Shown piece by piece: positions 1 through 8,684 of a stretch of 64,000 bases of DNA. The notes under the pieces are model-generated. The model did not search any database. It was not told the origin of the DNA and worked only from the letters and a program-made list of their open reading frames with translations. The DNA is from Rhizobium herbae. Its GTDB lineage: Bacteria; Pseudomonadota; Alphaproteobacteria; Rhizobiales; Rhizobiaceae. The position numbers and the translations under genes are program-made. How positions within the stretch are numbered: the stretch's first letter is position 1; every line of letters starts with the position of its first letter. The stretch spans positions 248,001 to 312,000 of the forward strand of contig NZ_JAEUAO010000003.1 of assembly GCF_019511375.1 (NCBI RefSeq). Reading direction: 5' to 3'.

Positions 1-1645
1 TGTCGGCCGTCGAGAAGGTTGCCAGATCTGCCGCGCTCAAAGCAGAAATCTGCGTCGAGCCGAGGCTCGCAACCTGGGATGATGTCAGAGCCTCGACCTG
101 TTCGATCGACAAGGCATCGACCTGCGCCGGTATCAGACCGGTGACCGCCTTCGTGCTCAAGGCGGCGACCTGGCCGGTGGAGAGAGCCGCAATGGTGTCG
201 TTCGAGAGAACCTTGACTTGCGCAGCAGTAAGGGCGCTGAACTGTGAAGTGGTCAGCGCGGCGATCTGATCGGACGTCAGGGCGCCTATCTGGCTCGTCT
301 TCAACACCGCAACCTGGCTCGTCTTCAGCGCTGCTGCCTGGGCGGTGCTGAGTGCAGCGACACTGTCGGTGGAAAGCGCTGTTATGGCAGACGAGCTGAT
401 CGCCGCGATATCGGCAGTCGAGAAGGCTGCAATGTCATCCGCGTCCAGTGCAGCGATCTGGGCCGAGCTCATGGCGGCGACAAGGGAAGTCGTCAGGGCC
501 GCTGCCTGATCGGTCGATAAGGCATCGAGCTGCGCAGAGGTCAGTCCCGGAATCGCCTTGGCGCTGAGAGCGGCAATCTGGTCCGTCGAGAGAGCGGCAA
601 CTCGGTCGGTGGACAGCGCCGTGACTTGCGCCGAACTCAGGGCGCCGATCTGCGCCGTTGTCAGCGCTGCTACCTGCCCTGACGTCAGCGCCGCGATATG
701 GCTCGTCTTCAACGCGGCGATTTGGCTGGTCTTCATGGCCGCGGCCTGGGCCGAGCTCAGTGCCGCGATGCTACCGGTGGACAGTCCCGTTATGGCTGCC
801 GAGGTGATCGCCGCAATATCAGCGGTCGAAAACGTCACCACGTCGTCCGCGCCCAGTGCGGCAAGTTGCGTCGCACTCAGGGCCGCCACCTGCGACGACG
901 TCAAGGCCTCCACCTGATCGGTTGACAAGGCGACGATCTGCATGGAGGTCAGTCCTGCGACCGTCTTCGCGTTCAGCGCGGCAATCTGGCTGGTGGAGAG
1001 AGCGGCGATATCCTCACTGGACAGAGCCCTGATTTGTCCCGAACTCAAGGCGCCGATTTGCGAGGTGGTCAGCGCCGCGAGCTGCCCGGATGTCAGGGCT
1101 GCGACCTGGGCTGTCTTCAACGCCGCAACCTGACTCGTCTTCAGAGCTGCCGCCTGGGCGGTACTGAGCGCCGCAATATTGTCGGTGGAAAGCCCCGTTA
1201 TCGCAGTCGAGGTGATCGCCGCGATGTCGGCCGTCGACAGCGTCACTATTTCATCGGTGGTCAAAGTCTGCAGTTGCGCCGAGCTCAAGGCGGCAACCTG
1301 CAAGGAGGTCAAGGCCTCGACCTGTGCCGAATCCAGCCCACCGACCTGCTTGGTGCTGAGGGCGGCGACCTGCGTCGTGATCAGGCTTTCGATCTTGTCC
1401 GTCGTCAGAACGGCCAGTTGGTCCAGGCTTAGGCTGATGATAGCCGCCGCTGATATCGCGCGGATCTGCGTCGTCGAAAAGGCCGCAAGGTCCTCCGTCT
1501 CGAGGGCTGCGACCTGGGTCGATGAAAGGGCCCTGATCTGCGTCGTAGACAGCGCAGCAATGTCTTCGGTGGTCCAGGCTGCGATGGCCGTCGTCGTGAG
1601 TGACCGGATCTGGCTGGCGCTGAGCGAAGGAATCGTCGAAGTCAT
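1..1645 (-). CDS. Octapeptide-repeat low-complexity protein, N-terminal 548 residues (runs off the left edge)
   Basis: The reading frame is open from an ATG at 1645 to the window edge. It encodes about 68.5 tandem octapeptides of the form [ST]-[ST]-x-Q-[IV]-x-A-L (for example STTQIRAL, TSSQVAAL). Above this there is a second period of 17 octads (136 residues, 408 bp). The marker octad STADIAAI recurs at octads 18, 35, 52 and, truncated, 69, each time followed by a variant ending A-I-T-[GA]-L. The protein has no signal peptide, no membrane segment and no cysteine in the visible part, so it is probably either cytoplasmic or exported by a C-terminal signal lying outside the window. AAGGG sits 8 nt before the ATG. 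I recall similar uncharacterised repeat proteins in alphaproteobacteria, but I cannot name a function. The next gene upstream is the rhamnose operon on the same strand, 450 bp away. Confidence 0.8.
   Translation of the reverse strand, partial: MTSTIPSLSASQIRSLTTTAIAAWTTEDIAALSTTQIRALSSTQVAALETEDLAAFSTTQIRAISAAAIISLSLDQLAVLTTDKIESLITTQVAALSTKQVGGLDSAQVEALTSLQVAALSSAQLQTLTTDEIVTLSTADIAAITSTAITGLSTDNIAALSTAQAAALKTSQVAALKTAQVAALTSGQLAALTTSQIGALSSGQIRALSSEDIAALSTSQIAALNAKTVAGLTSMQIVALSTDQVEALTSSQVAALSATQLAALGADDVVTFSTADIAAITSAAITGLSTGSIAALSSAQAAAMKTSQIAALKTSHIAALTSGQVAALTTAQIGALSSAQVTALSTDRVAALSTDQIAALSAKAIPGLTSAQLDALSTDQAAALTTSLVAAMSSAQIAALDADDIAAFSTADIAAISSSAITALSTDSVAALSTAQAAALKTSQVAVLKTSQIGALTSDQIAALTTSQFSALTAAQVKVLSNDTIAALSTGQVAALSTKAVTGLIPAQVDALSIEQVEALTSSQVASLGSTQISALSAADLATFSTAD
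1..1645. repeat. 408-bp tandem super-repeat inside the octapeptide-repeat gene
   Basis: Matching DNA anchors occur at 342, 750 and 1158, spaced exactly 408 bp apart. Each unit encodes 17 octads. The copies differ at many third positions and some amino acids, so this is an aged rather than recently amplified array. The units nearest the start codon are the least regular. Confidence 0.8.
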
Positions 1646-2095
1646 GCATGAAGCCCTTTATACTATTCCACCGCCTGGATCATTTTCCCTGCTGCCAGCC
1701 ACGGGAAAATATCAGCCAGATTCTCGACAACCGCTCACCGGTGGGCGTGCCCCGAAGCGCAGGCAGACATCGAAAATCAAGCGTCGCCGCTCATCAGAAC
1801 AATTTATGAGTGAACAGGCTTGCCCGAACCTGAAGCTCGGTCGGCGAAGTTCGACTACTGCATGTAATGATTGGCTAGAGGGCGAAACAACTGACGCGCG
1901 AGAGCGTCACAGTCGTGCGCAACGACCGTTCTGCCGACATGTAATCGAGATGCACTTCGGAAGCCGAAAGGAGCAAACAATATCAACGCGAGATACCCCC
2001 CCCGCGCAAAGGCTTTTACGCCTGCGAAGAACTCCAAACCGGCATCCGCTCGGTCCCTCGCGATGTGGTGGTCTGGCAGTGAACGCGTCGCGAGG
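1646..2095. other. Intergenic region between rmlA and the octapeptide-repeat gene
   Basis: These 450 bp hold no convincing gene. Short frames on both strands are composition shadows. The region should contain the promoter of the octapeptide-repeat gene (minus strand) and the end of the rhamnose operon. I saw no clear terminator hairpin with a T-run. An eight-C run near 1996 is the only notable simple sequence. Confidence 0.5.
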
Positions 2096-2980
2096 TCATC
2101 GAAGTTTTGGGGTCTGCGTGTACACCTTCTGCATCAGGTACTGGCCATAGGTGCTTTTGCCGTGCTTCTTGGCGATTTGCAGCAGCTCTTCCCGGGATAT
2201 GAAGCCCCGAATGAACGCGATCTCCTCTGGGCAGGAGATTTTGAACCCTTGGCGGCGCTCGAGAGTCGCAACGAAGTTTCCCGCCTCCAGCAGGCTGTCG
2301 GGGGTGCCCGTATCGAGCCATGCGTAACCGCGGCCCATGAGTTCGACGCTGAGTTTTCCCCGCTCCAGATAGGTGCGGTTAACGTCAGTGATCTCAAGTT
2401 CGCCGCGCGCCGACGGCTTCAAGTTGGCCGCAATCTCGACAACGTCGGAATCGTAGAAATAAAGGCCCGTCACCGCCCAGTTCGACTTCGGTACAGCGGG
2501 CTTTTCCTCTATCGAAACCGCCTTCATGTCCTTGTCGAAGTCGACCACGCCATACCGCTCCGGATCGTTGACGTGATAGGCGAAGACGGTTGCGCCCTGC
2601 GCGCGGCGGACGGCGCTCTCAAACAGCTCGGTAATGCCGTGTCCGTAGAAGATGTTATCGCCCAGAATCAAACATGAAGGGTCCGAGCCGACGAAATCGG
2701 CACCGATGATATAGGCCTGCGCCAGGCCGTCCGGCGAGGGCTGTTCGGCGTAGGATAGCTCGATACCCCATTGTGTCCCGTCGCCCAGAAGCCTCTGGAA
2801 GTGCGGCAGGTCGTGCGGTGTCGAAATTATCAGGATCTGTCTGATCCCTGCCAGCATCAGCGTCGACAGCGGATAGTAGATCATTGGCTTGTCATAGACA
2901 GGCATAAGCTGCTTGGATGTCACCAGTGTCATCGGATGTAGTCTGGTGCCACTGCCGCCTGCGAGGATAATACCCTTCAT
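2096..2980 (-). CDS. rmlA: Glucose-1-phosphate thymidylyltransferase
   Basis: This enzyme makes dTDP-glucose from dTTP and glucose-1-phosphate, the first step of dTDP-L-rhamnose synthesis in the cytoplasm. The 294-residue length is normal for RmlA/RfbA. The nucleotide-binding signature [11 protein letters not shown] lies at about residues 6-16 and is followed by the family segment [17 protein letters not shown]. The internal stretch ITDVNRTYL and [10 protein letters not shown] are also RmlA-type. It is the last gene of the minus-strand order rmlC-B-D-A and starts 16 nt after rmlD ends. The four genes together supply activated rhamnose to the glycosyltransferases next door. Confidence 0.95.
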   Translation of the reverse strand: MKGIILAGGSGTRLHPMTLVTSKQLMPVYDKPMIYYPLSTLMLAGIRQILIISTPHDLPHFQRLLGDGTQWGIELSYAEQPSPDGLAQAYIIGADFVGSDPSCLILGDNIFYGHGITELFESAVRRAQGATVFAYHVNDPERYGVVDFDKDMKAVSIEEKPAVPKSNWAVTGLYFYDSDVVEIAANLKPSARGELEITDVNRTYLERGKLSVELMGRGYAWLDTGTPDSLLEAGNFVATLERRQGFKISCPEEIAFIRGFISREELLQIAKKHGKSTYGQYLMQKVYTQTPKLR

Positions 2981-2996
2981 GACTTTACGTCTCCGG

Positions 2997-3908
2997 TCAA
3001 ATTGAAGCTGCGAGCGGCTGTACGACGCGGGTCACTACAGTCTTGGTCGAATGCGCCCAGTCGGGCATCCGTACGCCGTGAACCGCAGCGAGCTTGGTGC
3101 AATCGAGCTGCGAGTTGGCGGGGCGCCGGGCGGGAGTGGGATATTCACTTGCCGGGATGCGTCCAACCGCTGCAACCGGCCCACCGAGGTCCGCAGAGAT
3201 CCGAAAAATCTCTTCCGCGAAATCGGCCCAGCTGGCTCGCCCAGAATTTGTCAAATGGAAGACGCCTCTGAGTTCGGGCGACCCGCTTGCCAGGAGATTT
3301 CGGGCGATCGCAATCACCGCATCGGCGATGTCGAGCGCCGAGGTCGGCGTACCAAACTGGTCGGCAACGACATTCACGCTGTCGCGGCTTTCGCCCAGCC
3401 GGAGCATGGTCTTCAGAAAATTTTTCCCGAACGGGCTGTGCACCCAGGCAGTGCGCAAAATCACGTGATTATCGGTTGCCGCTGCAACAGATTCCTCGCC
3501 AGCCAGCTTGGTGCGTCCATAGGCGCTGACGGGAGCGACAGGATCGGTCTCGACATAGGCGGACATCTTGCTACCGTCGAAGACATAATCTGTGGAAAGG
3601 TGGATGACCGGGATCTGCAATGCCTGTGCGGCCTCGGCGATCACACCTGCGGCCTGCGCGTTGATGATCCTTGCCAATTCCTCCTCGGCCTCTGCCTGGT
3701 CGACGGCCGTGTAGGCCGCGGCCGAGACAATGAGATCAGGCCGGGCGCTCTTGATCACGGTTGCAAGCGATGCGGGAGCGCTCAGATCAAATTCCGGCCG
3801 GCCGGCGACCAGGATGTCAATGTCGTTGTGAAGGGCGGTCCGTTCCAGAAGCGAACGCACCACCTGCCCCTCGCGCCCCGTGACCAGAAGCCGTTTTCGC
3901 GCCGTCAT
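2997..3908 (-). CDS. rmlD: dTDP-4-dehydrorhamnose reductase
   Basis: This enzyme reduces dTDP-4-dehydro-L-rhamnose to dTDP-L-rhamnose with NAD(P)H, the last pathway step. The 303-residue protein is an extended SDR. It has the N-terminal TGREGQVV nucleotide-binding loop, where the usual third glycine position is valine. It also has the STDYVFDG segment and the catalytic YGRTK (Tyr-x-x-x-Lys). Its ATG overlaps the rmlB stop by 4 bp, which points to translational coupling. The altered glycine loop is the only oddity, and I expect the protein to be active. Confidence 0.93.
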   Translation of the reverse strand: MTARKRLLVTGREGQVVRSLLERTALHNDIDILVAGRPEFDLSAPASLATVIKSARPDLIVSAAAYTAVDQAEAEEELARIINAQAAGVIAEAAQALQIPVIHLSTDYVFDGSKMSAYVETDPVAPVSAYGRTKLAGEESVAAATDNHVILRTAWVHSPFGKNFLKTMLRLGESRDSVNVVADQFGTPTSALDIADAVIAIARNLLASGSPELRGVFHLTNSGRASWADFAEEIFRISADLGGPVAAVGRIPASEYPTPARRPANSQLDCTKLAAVHGVRMPDWAHSTKTVVTRVVQPLAASI

Positions 3909-4972
3909 AGCGAGCTCTTTTGTGCGGGATCCAGCAATCCGAGACGTGAACCGTCATAGCCGTGGCGCAACGGCTCCCACCACCACCGGTTCTCCAGATA
4001 CCATTTGACCGTCTTTTCGATGCCGCTGTCGAAATCTTCCTCGGCCTTCCACCCAAGTTCGTTCTCGAGTCGGGTCGCGTCGATGGCGTAGCGCGCATCG
4101 TGCCCGGGGCGGTCGGTAACATAGGTGATCAGACGCGCGTGCGGCGCACCTTGCGGATGATGGATATCCATCAGTTCGCAGATGCGGGTGACAACATCGA
4201 TATTGCGCCGCTCGTTGCGGCCGCCGACATTGTAGGTCTCACCGATCGCGCCGCGTTCGGCGATCAGGTCCAGCGCCCTTGCATGATCCTCGACATAGAG
4301 CCAATCGCGAATATTGGCGCCGTTGCCGTAGACAGGAAGCGGCTTGCCTTCGAGCGCATTGAGAATAACGAGCGGAATGAGCTTTTCCGGGAAGTGATGC
4401 GGCCCGTAATTGTTCGAACAGTTTGATACCACGACCGGCAGGCCATAGGTGCGCGCCCACGCCTTGGCAAGATGGTCGGACGCGGCCTTGGAGGCCGAAT
4501 AGGGCGAGCTTGGATCGTAAGGCGTGGTCTCGGTGAACAGACCTTCGTCGCCGAGCGAACCGTACACCTCGTCGGTGGATACGTGAAGGAAGCGGAAGGC
4601 GTCGCGCCGTGACCCCTCCAGCGATTGCCAGTAGAGACGGGCGCAATCCAGCATCGTAAACGTGCCAACCACATTGGTTTGCACGAAGTCGCCGGCTCCC
4701 GTGATCGACCGATCGACATGGCTTTCCGCGGCCAGATGCATCACGCGGTCGGGGCGGAAGCTGTCAAACGCCTCGGCGATCGCCTGCCGGTCGCAAATGT
4801 CGGCCTGCAGGAAGCGATGGTTGGATTGGTTGTCCAGGCTGGAAAGGGACGTCAACGTGCCCGCGTAAGTCAGCTTGTCGACCGTCAGGACTTCGTAGCC
4901 CTTGTTCAGGACGAGATGGCGAACGACGGCTGAACCTATGAAGCCAGCCCCTCCGGTAACAAGCACACGCAT
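3905..4972 (-). CDS. rmlB: dTDP-glucose 4,6-dehydratase
   Basis: This enzyme converts dTDP-glucose to dTDP-4-keto-6-deoxyglucose. The 355-residue extended SDR has the Rossmann motif TGGAGFIG at residues 6-13 and the catalytic Thr-Asp-Glu triplet at about 133-135. Tyr158 and Lys162 form the YxxxK pair in the segment YSASK. The family segment [12 protein letters not shown] is also present. The length is standard. It lies second in the rmlC-B-D-A operon, 54 nt downstream of rmlC, and overlaps rmlD by 4 bp. Confidence 0.95.
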   Translation of the reverse strand: MRVLVTGGAGFIGSAVVRHLVLNKGYEVLTVDKLTYAGTLTSLSSLDNQSNHRFLQADICDRQAIAEAFDSFRPDRVMHLAAESHVDRSITGAGDFVQTNVVGTFTMLDCARLYWQSLEGSRRDAFRFLHVSTDEVYGSLGDEGLFTETTPYDPSSPYSASKAASDHLAKAWARTYGLPVVVSNCSNNYGPHHFPEKLIPLVILNALEGKPLPVYGNGANIRDWLYVEDHARALDLIAERGAIGETYNVGGRNERRNIDVVTRICELMDIHHPQGAPHARLITYVTDRPGHDARYAIDATRLENELGWKAEEDFDSGIEKTVKWYLENRWWWEPLRHGYDGSRLGLLDPAQKSSL

Positions 4973-5026
4973 TTGATTGCCTATCTGGAAATTGAAAGAT
5001 CTACCGGCTTCTGCAGCCCAAGAGGG

Positions 5027-5596
5027 TTAGATTGGCTTCTGATATGTAAAATATGCATCCAGCCCGAGAAACCCCGGCTGGTTTTTATCCTTGGCGGAAA
5101 GGACCGCTTTTCCGGCAGTCACAGGCCAGTCAATACCCAATTCCGGGTCGTCCCAGCGCAATCCGCGGTCATGCTCGGCGCTATAATAGTCCGTAACCTT
5201 ATAGCTGACTTTCGTCATCGGCTCCAATGTGCAAAAGCCGTGGGCAAATCCGACGGGAACCCATAGCTGGTGACCATTCTCGGCCGTCAGTTCGGCAGAA
5301 ACATGCTTGCCATACGTCGGTGAGCCGACACGAATATCGACAGCGACATCAAGAATTGCGCCGGCAATACAGCTGACAAGCTTTCCCTGCGCGTGTGGCA
5401 ACAGCTGGAAATGAAGACCGCGAACGGTGCCGACGTCGGCCGAAAGCGACTGATTATCCTGGACGAAGCGAACTGGGCCTGCCTGTTCTTCGAACAGCGA
5501 TTGGCGGAACGTTTCCATGAAATATCCGCGCGCATCGCCAAATTTCCTGGGCTTGACGAGAAGCACGTCGGGAATGTCGAAACGTTCAAATATCAA
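5027..5596 (-). CDS. rmlC: dTDP-4-dehydrorhamnose 3,5-epimerase
   Basis: This enzyme epimerises dTDP-4-keto-6-deoxyglucose at C3 and C5. The 189-residue cupin shows RGLHFQ, with the catalytic-site histidine, and GFAHGFCTLEP. The length is typical for RmlC. It is the first gene of the minus-strand rhamnose operon, so the operon promoter should lie in 5597-5816. That gap is shared with a divergently transcribed SGNH-like gene. Confidence 0.93.
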   Translation of the reverse strand: MIFERFDIPDVLLVKPRKFGDARGYFMETFRQSLFEEQAGPVRFVQDNQSLSADVGTVRGLHFQLLPHAQGKLVSCIAGAILDVAVDIRVGSPTYGKHVSAELTAENGHQLWVPVGFAHGFCTLEPMTKVSYKVTDYYSAEHDRGLRWDDPELGIDWPVTAGKAVLSAKDKNQPGFLGLDAYFTYQKPI

Positions 5597-5816
5597 GAGT
5601 GGCGCCTTTCAGAGGACGAACGATGCACCGTCTGTTACAGCCAGTCATTGTGCATGGCAATTAAAACTTAGCCAAAATTGGATACACCGAAGGCTTGGAC
5701 CCCGCTGGCAAAATGCTGTAACGAGGCCTTTGAAGTCTTGTATGCTGACCCATGTTTCGCTTGCCGACCTTTGTCGGCGCGGCCTAAGGTCAGTCGAGCG
5801 CCTTTGGGAGTGGGAA

Positions 5817-6554
5817 ATGACGAAGCGTAAGGTGTTGATCGTTGGGGACAGTCATGTCTATGCGATCAAGGCCGCCGCGGATGCAATTGCCGGTCATACG
5901 GGAGAGTTCGAATTTGTTGCGCTGCGGCTGAGCACGGAAAAAAACAGTACAAAGATCGGTGACATCGATCTGCCCGACCTGCTGATTGCAGCTGCTGACC
6001 TGCGCGGCGATGATGCCTTGGTCACAACGCTCCGCGGCAACGAATACAACATCATGGGGCTCATGCGCCATCCGCGGCCGTTCGATATCATGATCCCGGG
6101 TTTCGCCGATTTGCCGGAGGATACCTACGAGGAGCTGATCCCCTATGCGACCGCTTATTCGTTCATGTTTGGCAACCTTAAGCGAGGCCATGGCAGACAG
6201 CTTTGCCGTATTGCAAAGGCATCTGCTGCTCCGATGTTTTGTCTTTCGGCGCCAGCGCCCAAGGAAGATGAAGCGCATATCCTGGGAGGTGCGGACACAT
6301 ATTTCCGAAAAGCCGGAATCGCGGATATTGGCGTGTCACCCGCCCCCTTGCGCCTGAAGCTTTGGGAATTGCAAGACAGGGCCCTGGCAAAGTTTTGCTC
6401 CGAGGCGAGAGTAACCTTGCTATCTAATCCGCCGGGCACGCGCGACGCCGGCGGTTATCTTGATCGCGCCTACTATGCGGGCGATGCCACCCACGCCAAT
6501 GCCGCCTATGGCGCCCTCGTTCTGGATCAAATCGCAGCAATGCTGACGAACTGA
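5817..6554 (+). CDS. SGNH-hydrolase-like protein (first of two paralogues)
   Basis: This 245-residue protein opens with RKVLIVGDSHVYAI. The block-I GDSH carries the candidate nucleophilic serine. It ends with a segment containing GDATHAN, which fits the block-V Asp-x-x-His of SGNH esterases/acyltransferases. No signal peptide is seen. The ATG at 5817 was chosen because a purine-rich GGGAG sequence precedes it and the family start follows directly. Longer in-frame starts would run through the rmlC promoter region. A close paralogue lies at 7779-8489, with a GSCFA protein between them. O-acyl transfer or removal on a glycan is a reasonable guess, but no substrate can be named. Confidence 0.75.
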   Translation: MTKRKVLIVGDSHVYAIKAAADAIAGHTGEFEFVALRLSTEKNSTKIGDIDLPDLLIAAADLRGDDALVTTLRGNEYNIMGLMRHPRPFDIMIPGFADLPEDTYEELIPYATAYSFMFGNLKRGHGRQLCRIAKASAAPMFCLSAPAPKEDEAHILGGADTYFRKAGIADIGVSPAPLRLKLWELQDRALAKFCSEARVTLLSNPPGTRDAGGYLDRAYYAGDATHANAAYGALVLDQIAAMLTN

Positions 6555-6578
6555 CCACAAGTTGCAGAAAGATCAGTA

Positions 6579-7661
6579 ATGACCAAATTGGAACATCCCT
6601 ACCGTCAGCTTCCAGATAACGCCTTTTGGCGACGAGCCGTGGCTGCTCCGGACATGGGGAATGTGGACCCCGTGAGCAGGTTTGCGCTCAAAATCGGGCC
6701 GCAAACTCGAGTCGCTACCGCGGGAAGCTGTTTCGCCCAGCACATTGCGCGTCACCTCAAGGCTTCAGGTTTCAACTACTACGTAGCGGAAGCGGGTCAC
6801 CCGCTGATCTCAGAGGAAATCAGGACTGCGCACAATTACGGCACGTTCTCCGGGCGCTATGGAAATATTTATACAGCCAGACAATTGAAGCAGTTGATCG
6901 AGCGCGCCGAAGGGCAATTCAGCCCGGTCGAAGTGCCATGGATCGATGCGGACGGCACCGTGCGCGACCCGTTTCGGCCCGCAGTCCAGCCGGGCAATTT
7001 CGCCTCGGCGGCCGAAATGGAAGCGGACCGGAGGATGCATCTCAAGGCCGTAAAGCGGATGTTCGAGACCCTGGACGTTTTCGTCTTCACCCTCGGGCTG
7101 ACGGAATGCTGGCGCTCCCGCGAAGACGGAGCTGTATTTCCTCTCTGCCCCGGGGTCGAGGGCGGAACCTTCGATCCGGACCGGTACGAGTTCTACAATC
7201 AAACGGTCGGCGACGTCATCGCCGACATGGAAAGCGTGATCGCGTATATCGCTCGGATCAACCCGCAGGCGCAAATCGTGTTGACCGTCTCGCCGGTGCC
7301 GCTGATGGCGACGGCTGCTGCCGACGAACATGTGTTGACGGCAACCACCTACTCCAAATCCGTGCTTCGCGTGGCAGCGCAGGAACTAACGAATGGACAT
7401 CGGAACGTTCACTATTTCCCGTCCTTCGAGATCATTACGGGCGCATATAATCGCGGGCGCTACTACGCCGAGGATCTCCGCAACGTGACGGAGGAAGGTG
7501 TATCGCATGTGATGCGTCTGTTCCTAAAACATGCTGCCAGCCTTGAGGGCGAAATACCGCGTCAGGTGGAGACCGCCGAACCCAATCGTTCTGCGTTCGA
7601 ACTGGCGGCCGCCCGCTTCGTCGAAGTCGAATGCGACGAGGCCGCGCTGGACCGGGGATAA
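6579..7661 (+). CDS. GSCFA-domain protein
   Basis: The 360-residue protein carries the eponymous motif AGSCFAQHIA at about residues 48-57, then NYGTFSGRYGNIYTARQL and FVFTLGLTECW. All are hallmarks of the GSCFA family, which is related to SGNH/GDSL esterases. The biochemical role of the family is poorly defined, and members often sit in polysaccharide loci. It follows the SGNH-like gene by 24 bp in the same direction, suggesting an operon. It probably works on acyl groups or other decorations of the glycan, by context only. Confidence 0.85.
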   Translation: MTKLEHPYRQLPDNAFWRRAVAAPDMGNVDPVSRFALKIGPQTRVATAGSCFAQHIARHLKASGFNYYVAEAGHPLISEEIRTAHNYGTFSGRYGNIYTARQLKQLIERAEGQFSPVEVPWIDADGTVRDPFRPAVQPGNFASAAEMEADRRMHLKAVKRMFETLDVFVFTLGLTECWRSREDGAVFPLCPGVEGGTFDPDRYEFYNQTVGDVIADMESVIAYIARINPQAQIVLTVSPVPLMATAAADEHVLTATTYSKSVLRVAAQELTNGHRNVHYFPSFEIITGAYNRGRYYAEDLRNVTEEGVSHVMRLFLKHAASLEGEIPRQVETAEPNRSAFELAAARFVEVECDEAALDRG

Positions 7662-7778
7662 CACCCGCATCAGAGTCGGCGATATGCCACAACTGGGCGG
7701 CTTCGGCCGCCACGCTTTGACAAGCAGTTGCGGTTCAACCCGCCAACTGCTACCTGCATCCGGGTTTAGGGGAGCACA

Positions 7779-8489
7779 ATGGAACGAAAGATACTGGTAC
7801 TCGGTTCCAGCCACACTGCGGCGATAGCCAAGGCTGCGACTGACTTGGACGATTTCCGCGCGGCTTGGGTTAAAAATCCCAAACGCGATGATGGTCCCGG
7901 AGATATCACCGTTCCCCAAGCAATCGAAAATGCGGCAGCAACAGGACCATCCGATATTATCGCGATCACCTGGATGGGAACCTATCACAATATCTTTGGC
8001 CTGATCCAACATGAGCAGCCCTTTGATTTTTTCGAACCCGGCAACCGCGTGGAACCGGATTTGACGCGAGAGATAGTCCCTTACTCCACCCTCCACCAAC
8101 AATTCGCGGCCACCGTTAGCACCGACACGTTCACTCGCAAAATCACACAAGCAACGACGGCCAAGGTCGTGGTGCTGGCAACGCCCCCTGTAAAAGGAGA
8201 CAATGATTTCATTCGTTCGAAATTGAAAAACTATCGGGGCCACAACGTTGAGGAATCTGGCGTAACACCGGCTGCAATACGCGCAAAGCTCTGGCGTCTG
8301 GAAATGCTTTGCCTCGCCGCGCATTGCGCCAAGAGCAGACTGGAATTTATCCCTGCGCCGAAAGAGGCTATTACAATCGACGGTTTTTTGCGCGCTGACC
8401 TTTATGGTGGCGATGCCACACACGCCAATGCGGATTACGGAGCGATGGTTATCAATCAACTGTGCCAGCTACGGGATCAACGCACTTAA
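7779..8489 (+). CDS. SGNH-hydrolase-like protein (second paralogue)
   Basis: The 236-residue product begins MERKILVLGSSHTAAI, where GSSH replaces the GDSH of its paralogue at 5817. It ends with the same Asp-x-x-His segment GDATHANADYGAMV. The shared ITWMGTYHNIFGLI/NIMGLM region and C-terminal layout show a duplication. The candidate nucleophile Ser is kept, but the preceding Asp is changed. An unusually AT-rich stretch compared with the neighbouring operons hints at transfer. It lies 117 bp after the GSCFA gene. Confidence 0.72.
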   Translation: MERKILVLGSSHTAAIAKAATDLDDFRAAWVKNPKRDDGPGDITVPQAIENAAATGPSDIIAITWMGTYHNIFGLIQHEQPFDFFEPGNRVEPDLTREIVPYSTLHQQFAATVSTDTFTRKITQATTAKVVVLATPPVKGDNDFIRSKLKNYRGHNVEESGVTPAAIRAKLWRLEMLCLAAHCAKSRLEFIPAPKEAITIDGFLRADLYGGDATHANADYGAMVINQLCQLRDQRT

Positions 8490-8602
8490 GCCGGCTTAAA
8501 ACAGCGCAATGCCACGCGTTCTCGGGCGCAAACCAACTGTTTGGGCATGCTCACTGCGAGACTGTCGGCAACGGCTCTCTTGGCGCAATAGCTGCGCTGA
8601 GA

Positions 8603-8629
8603 TTGACACCAAATTGCGCTGTGTTAAGG
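8603..8629 (+). promoter_or_regulatory. Possible promoter before the tri-domain glycan gene
   Basis: A perfect -35-like hexamer TTGACA lies at 8603-8608 in the 195-bp gap before the gene. The best downstream hexamer, near 8624-8629, is a weak -10 with a short spacer. This is pattern only. Confidence 0.25.
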
Positions 8630-8684
8630 AGTGCCAGCATAAAAAGGGCGCCCCGAAAGTGTCCAGGACTTACAGGACGCGGCA

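Noticed and set aside
1-1645. CRISPR-like or satellite array suggested by regular repeats
   Set aside because: Repeats are contiguous 24-bp codon units without spacers, and the frame is open throughout. It is coding repeat, not an array.
1996-2003. Eight-C run as a phase-variation tract
   Set aside because: It lies in a gap outside any gene and not near a promoter I can define.
1179-2150. 323-codon plus-strand frame across the octapeptide gene and its upstream region
   Set aside because: The first half is the mirror of the repeat gene in the opposite frame. The second half is unstructured low-confidence sequence with no family signs.
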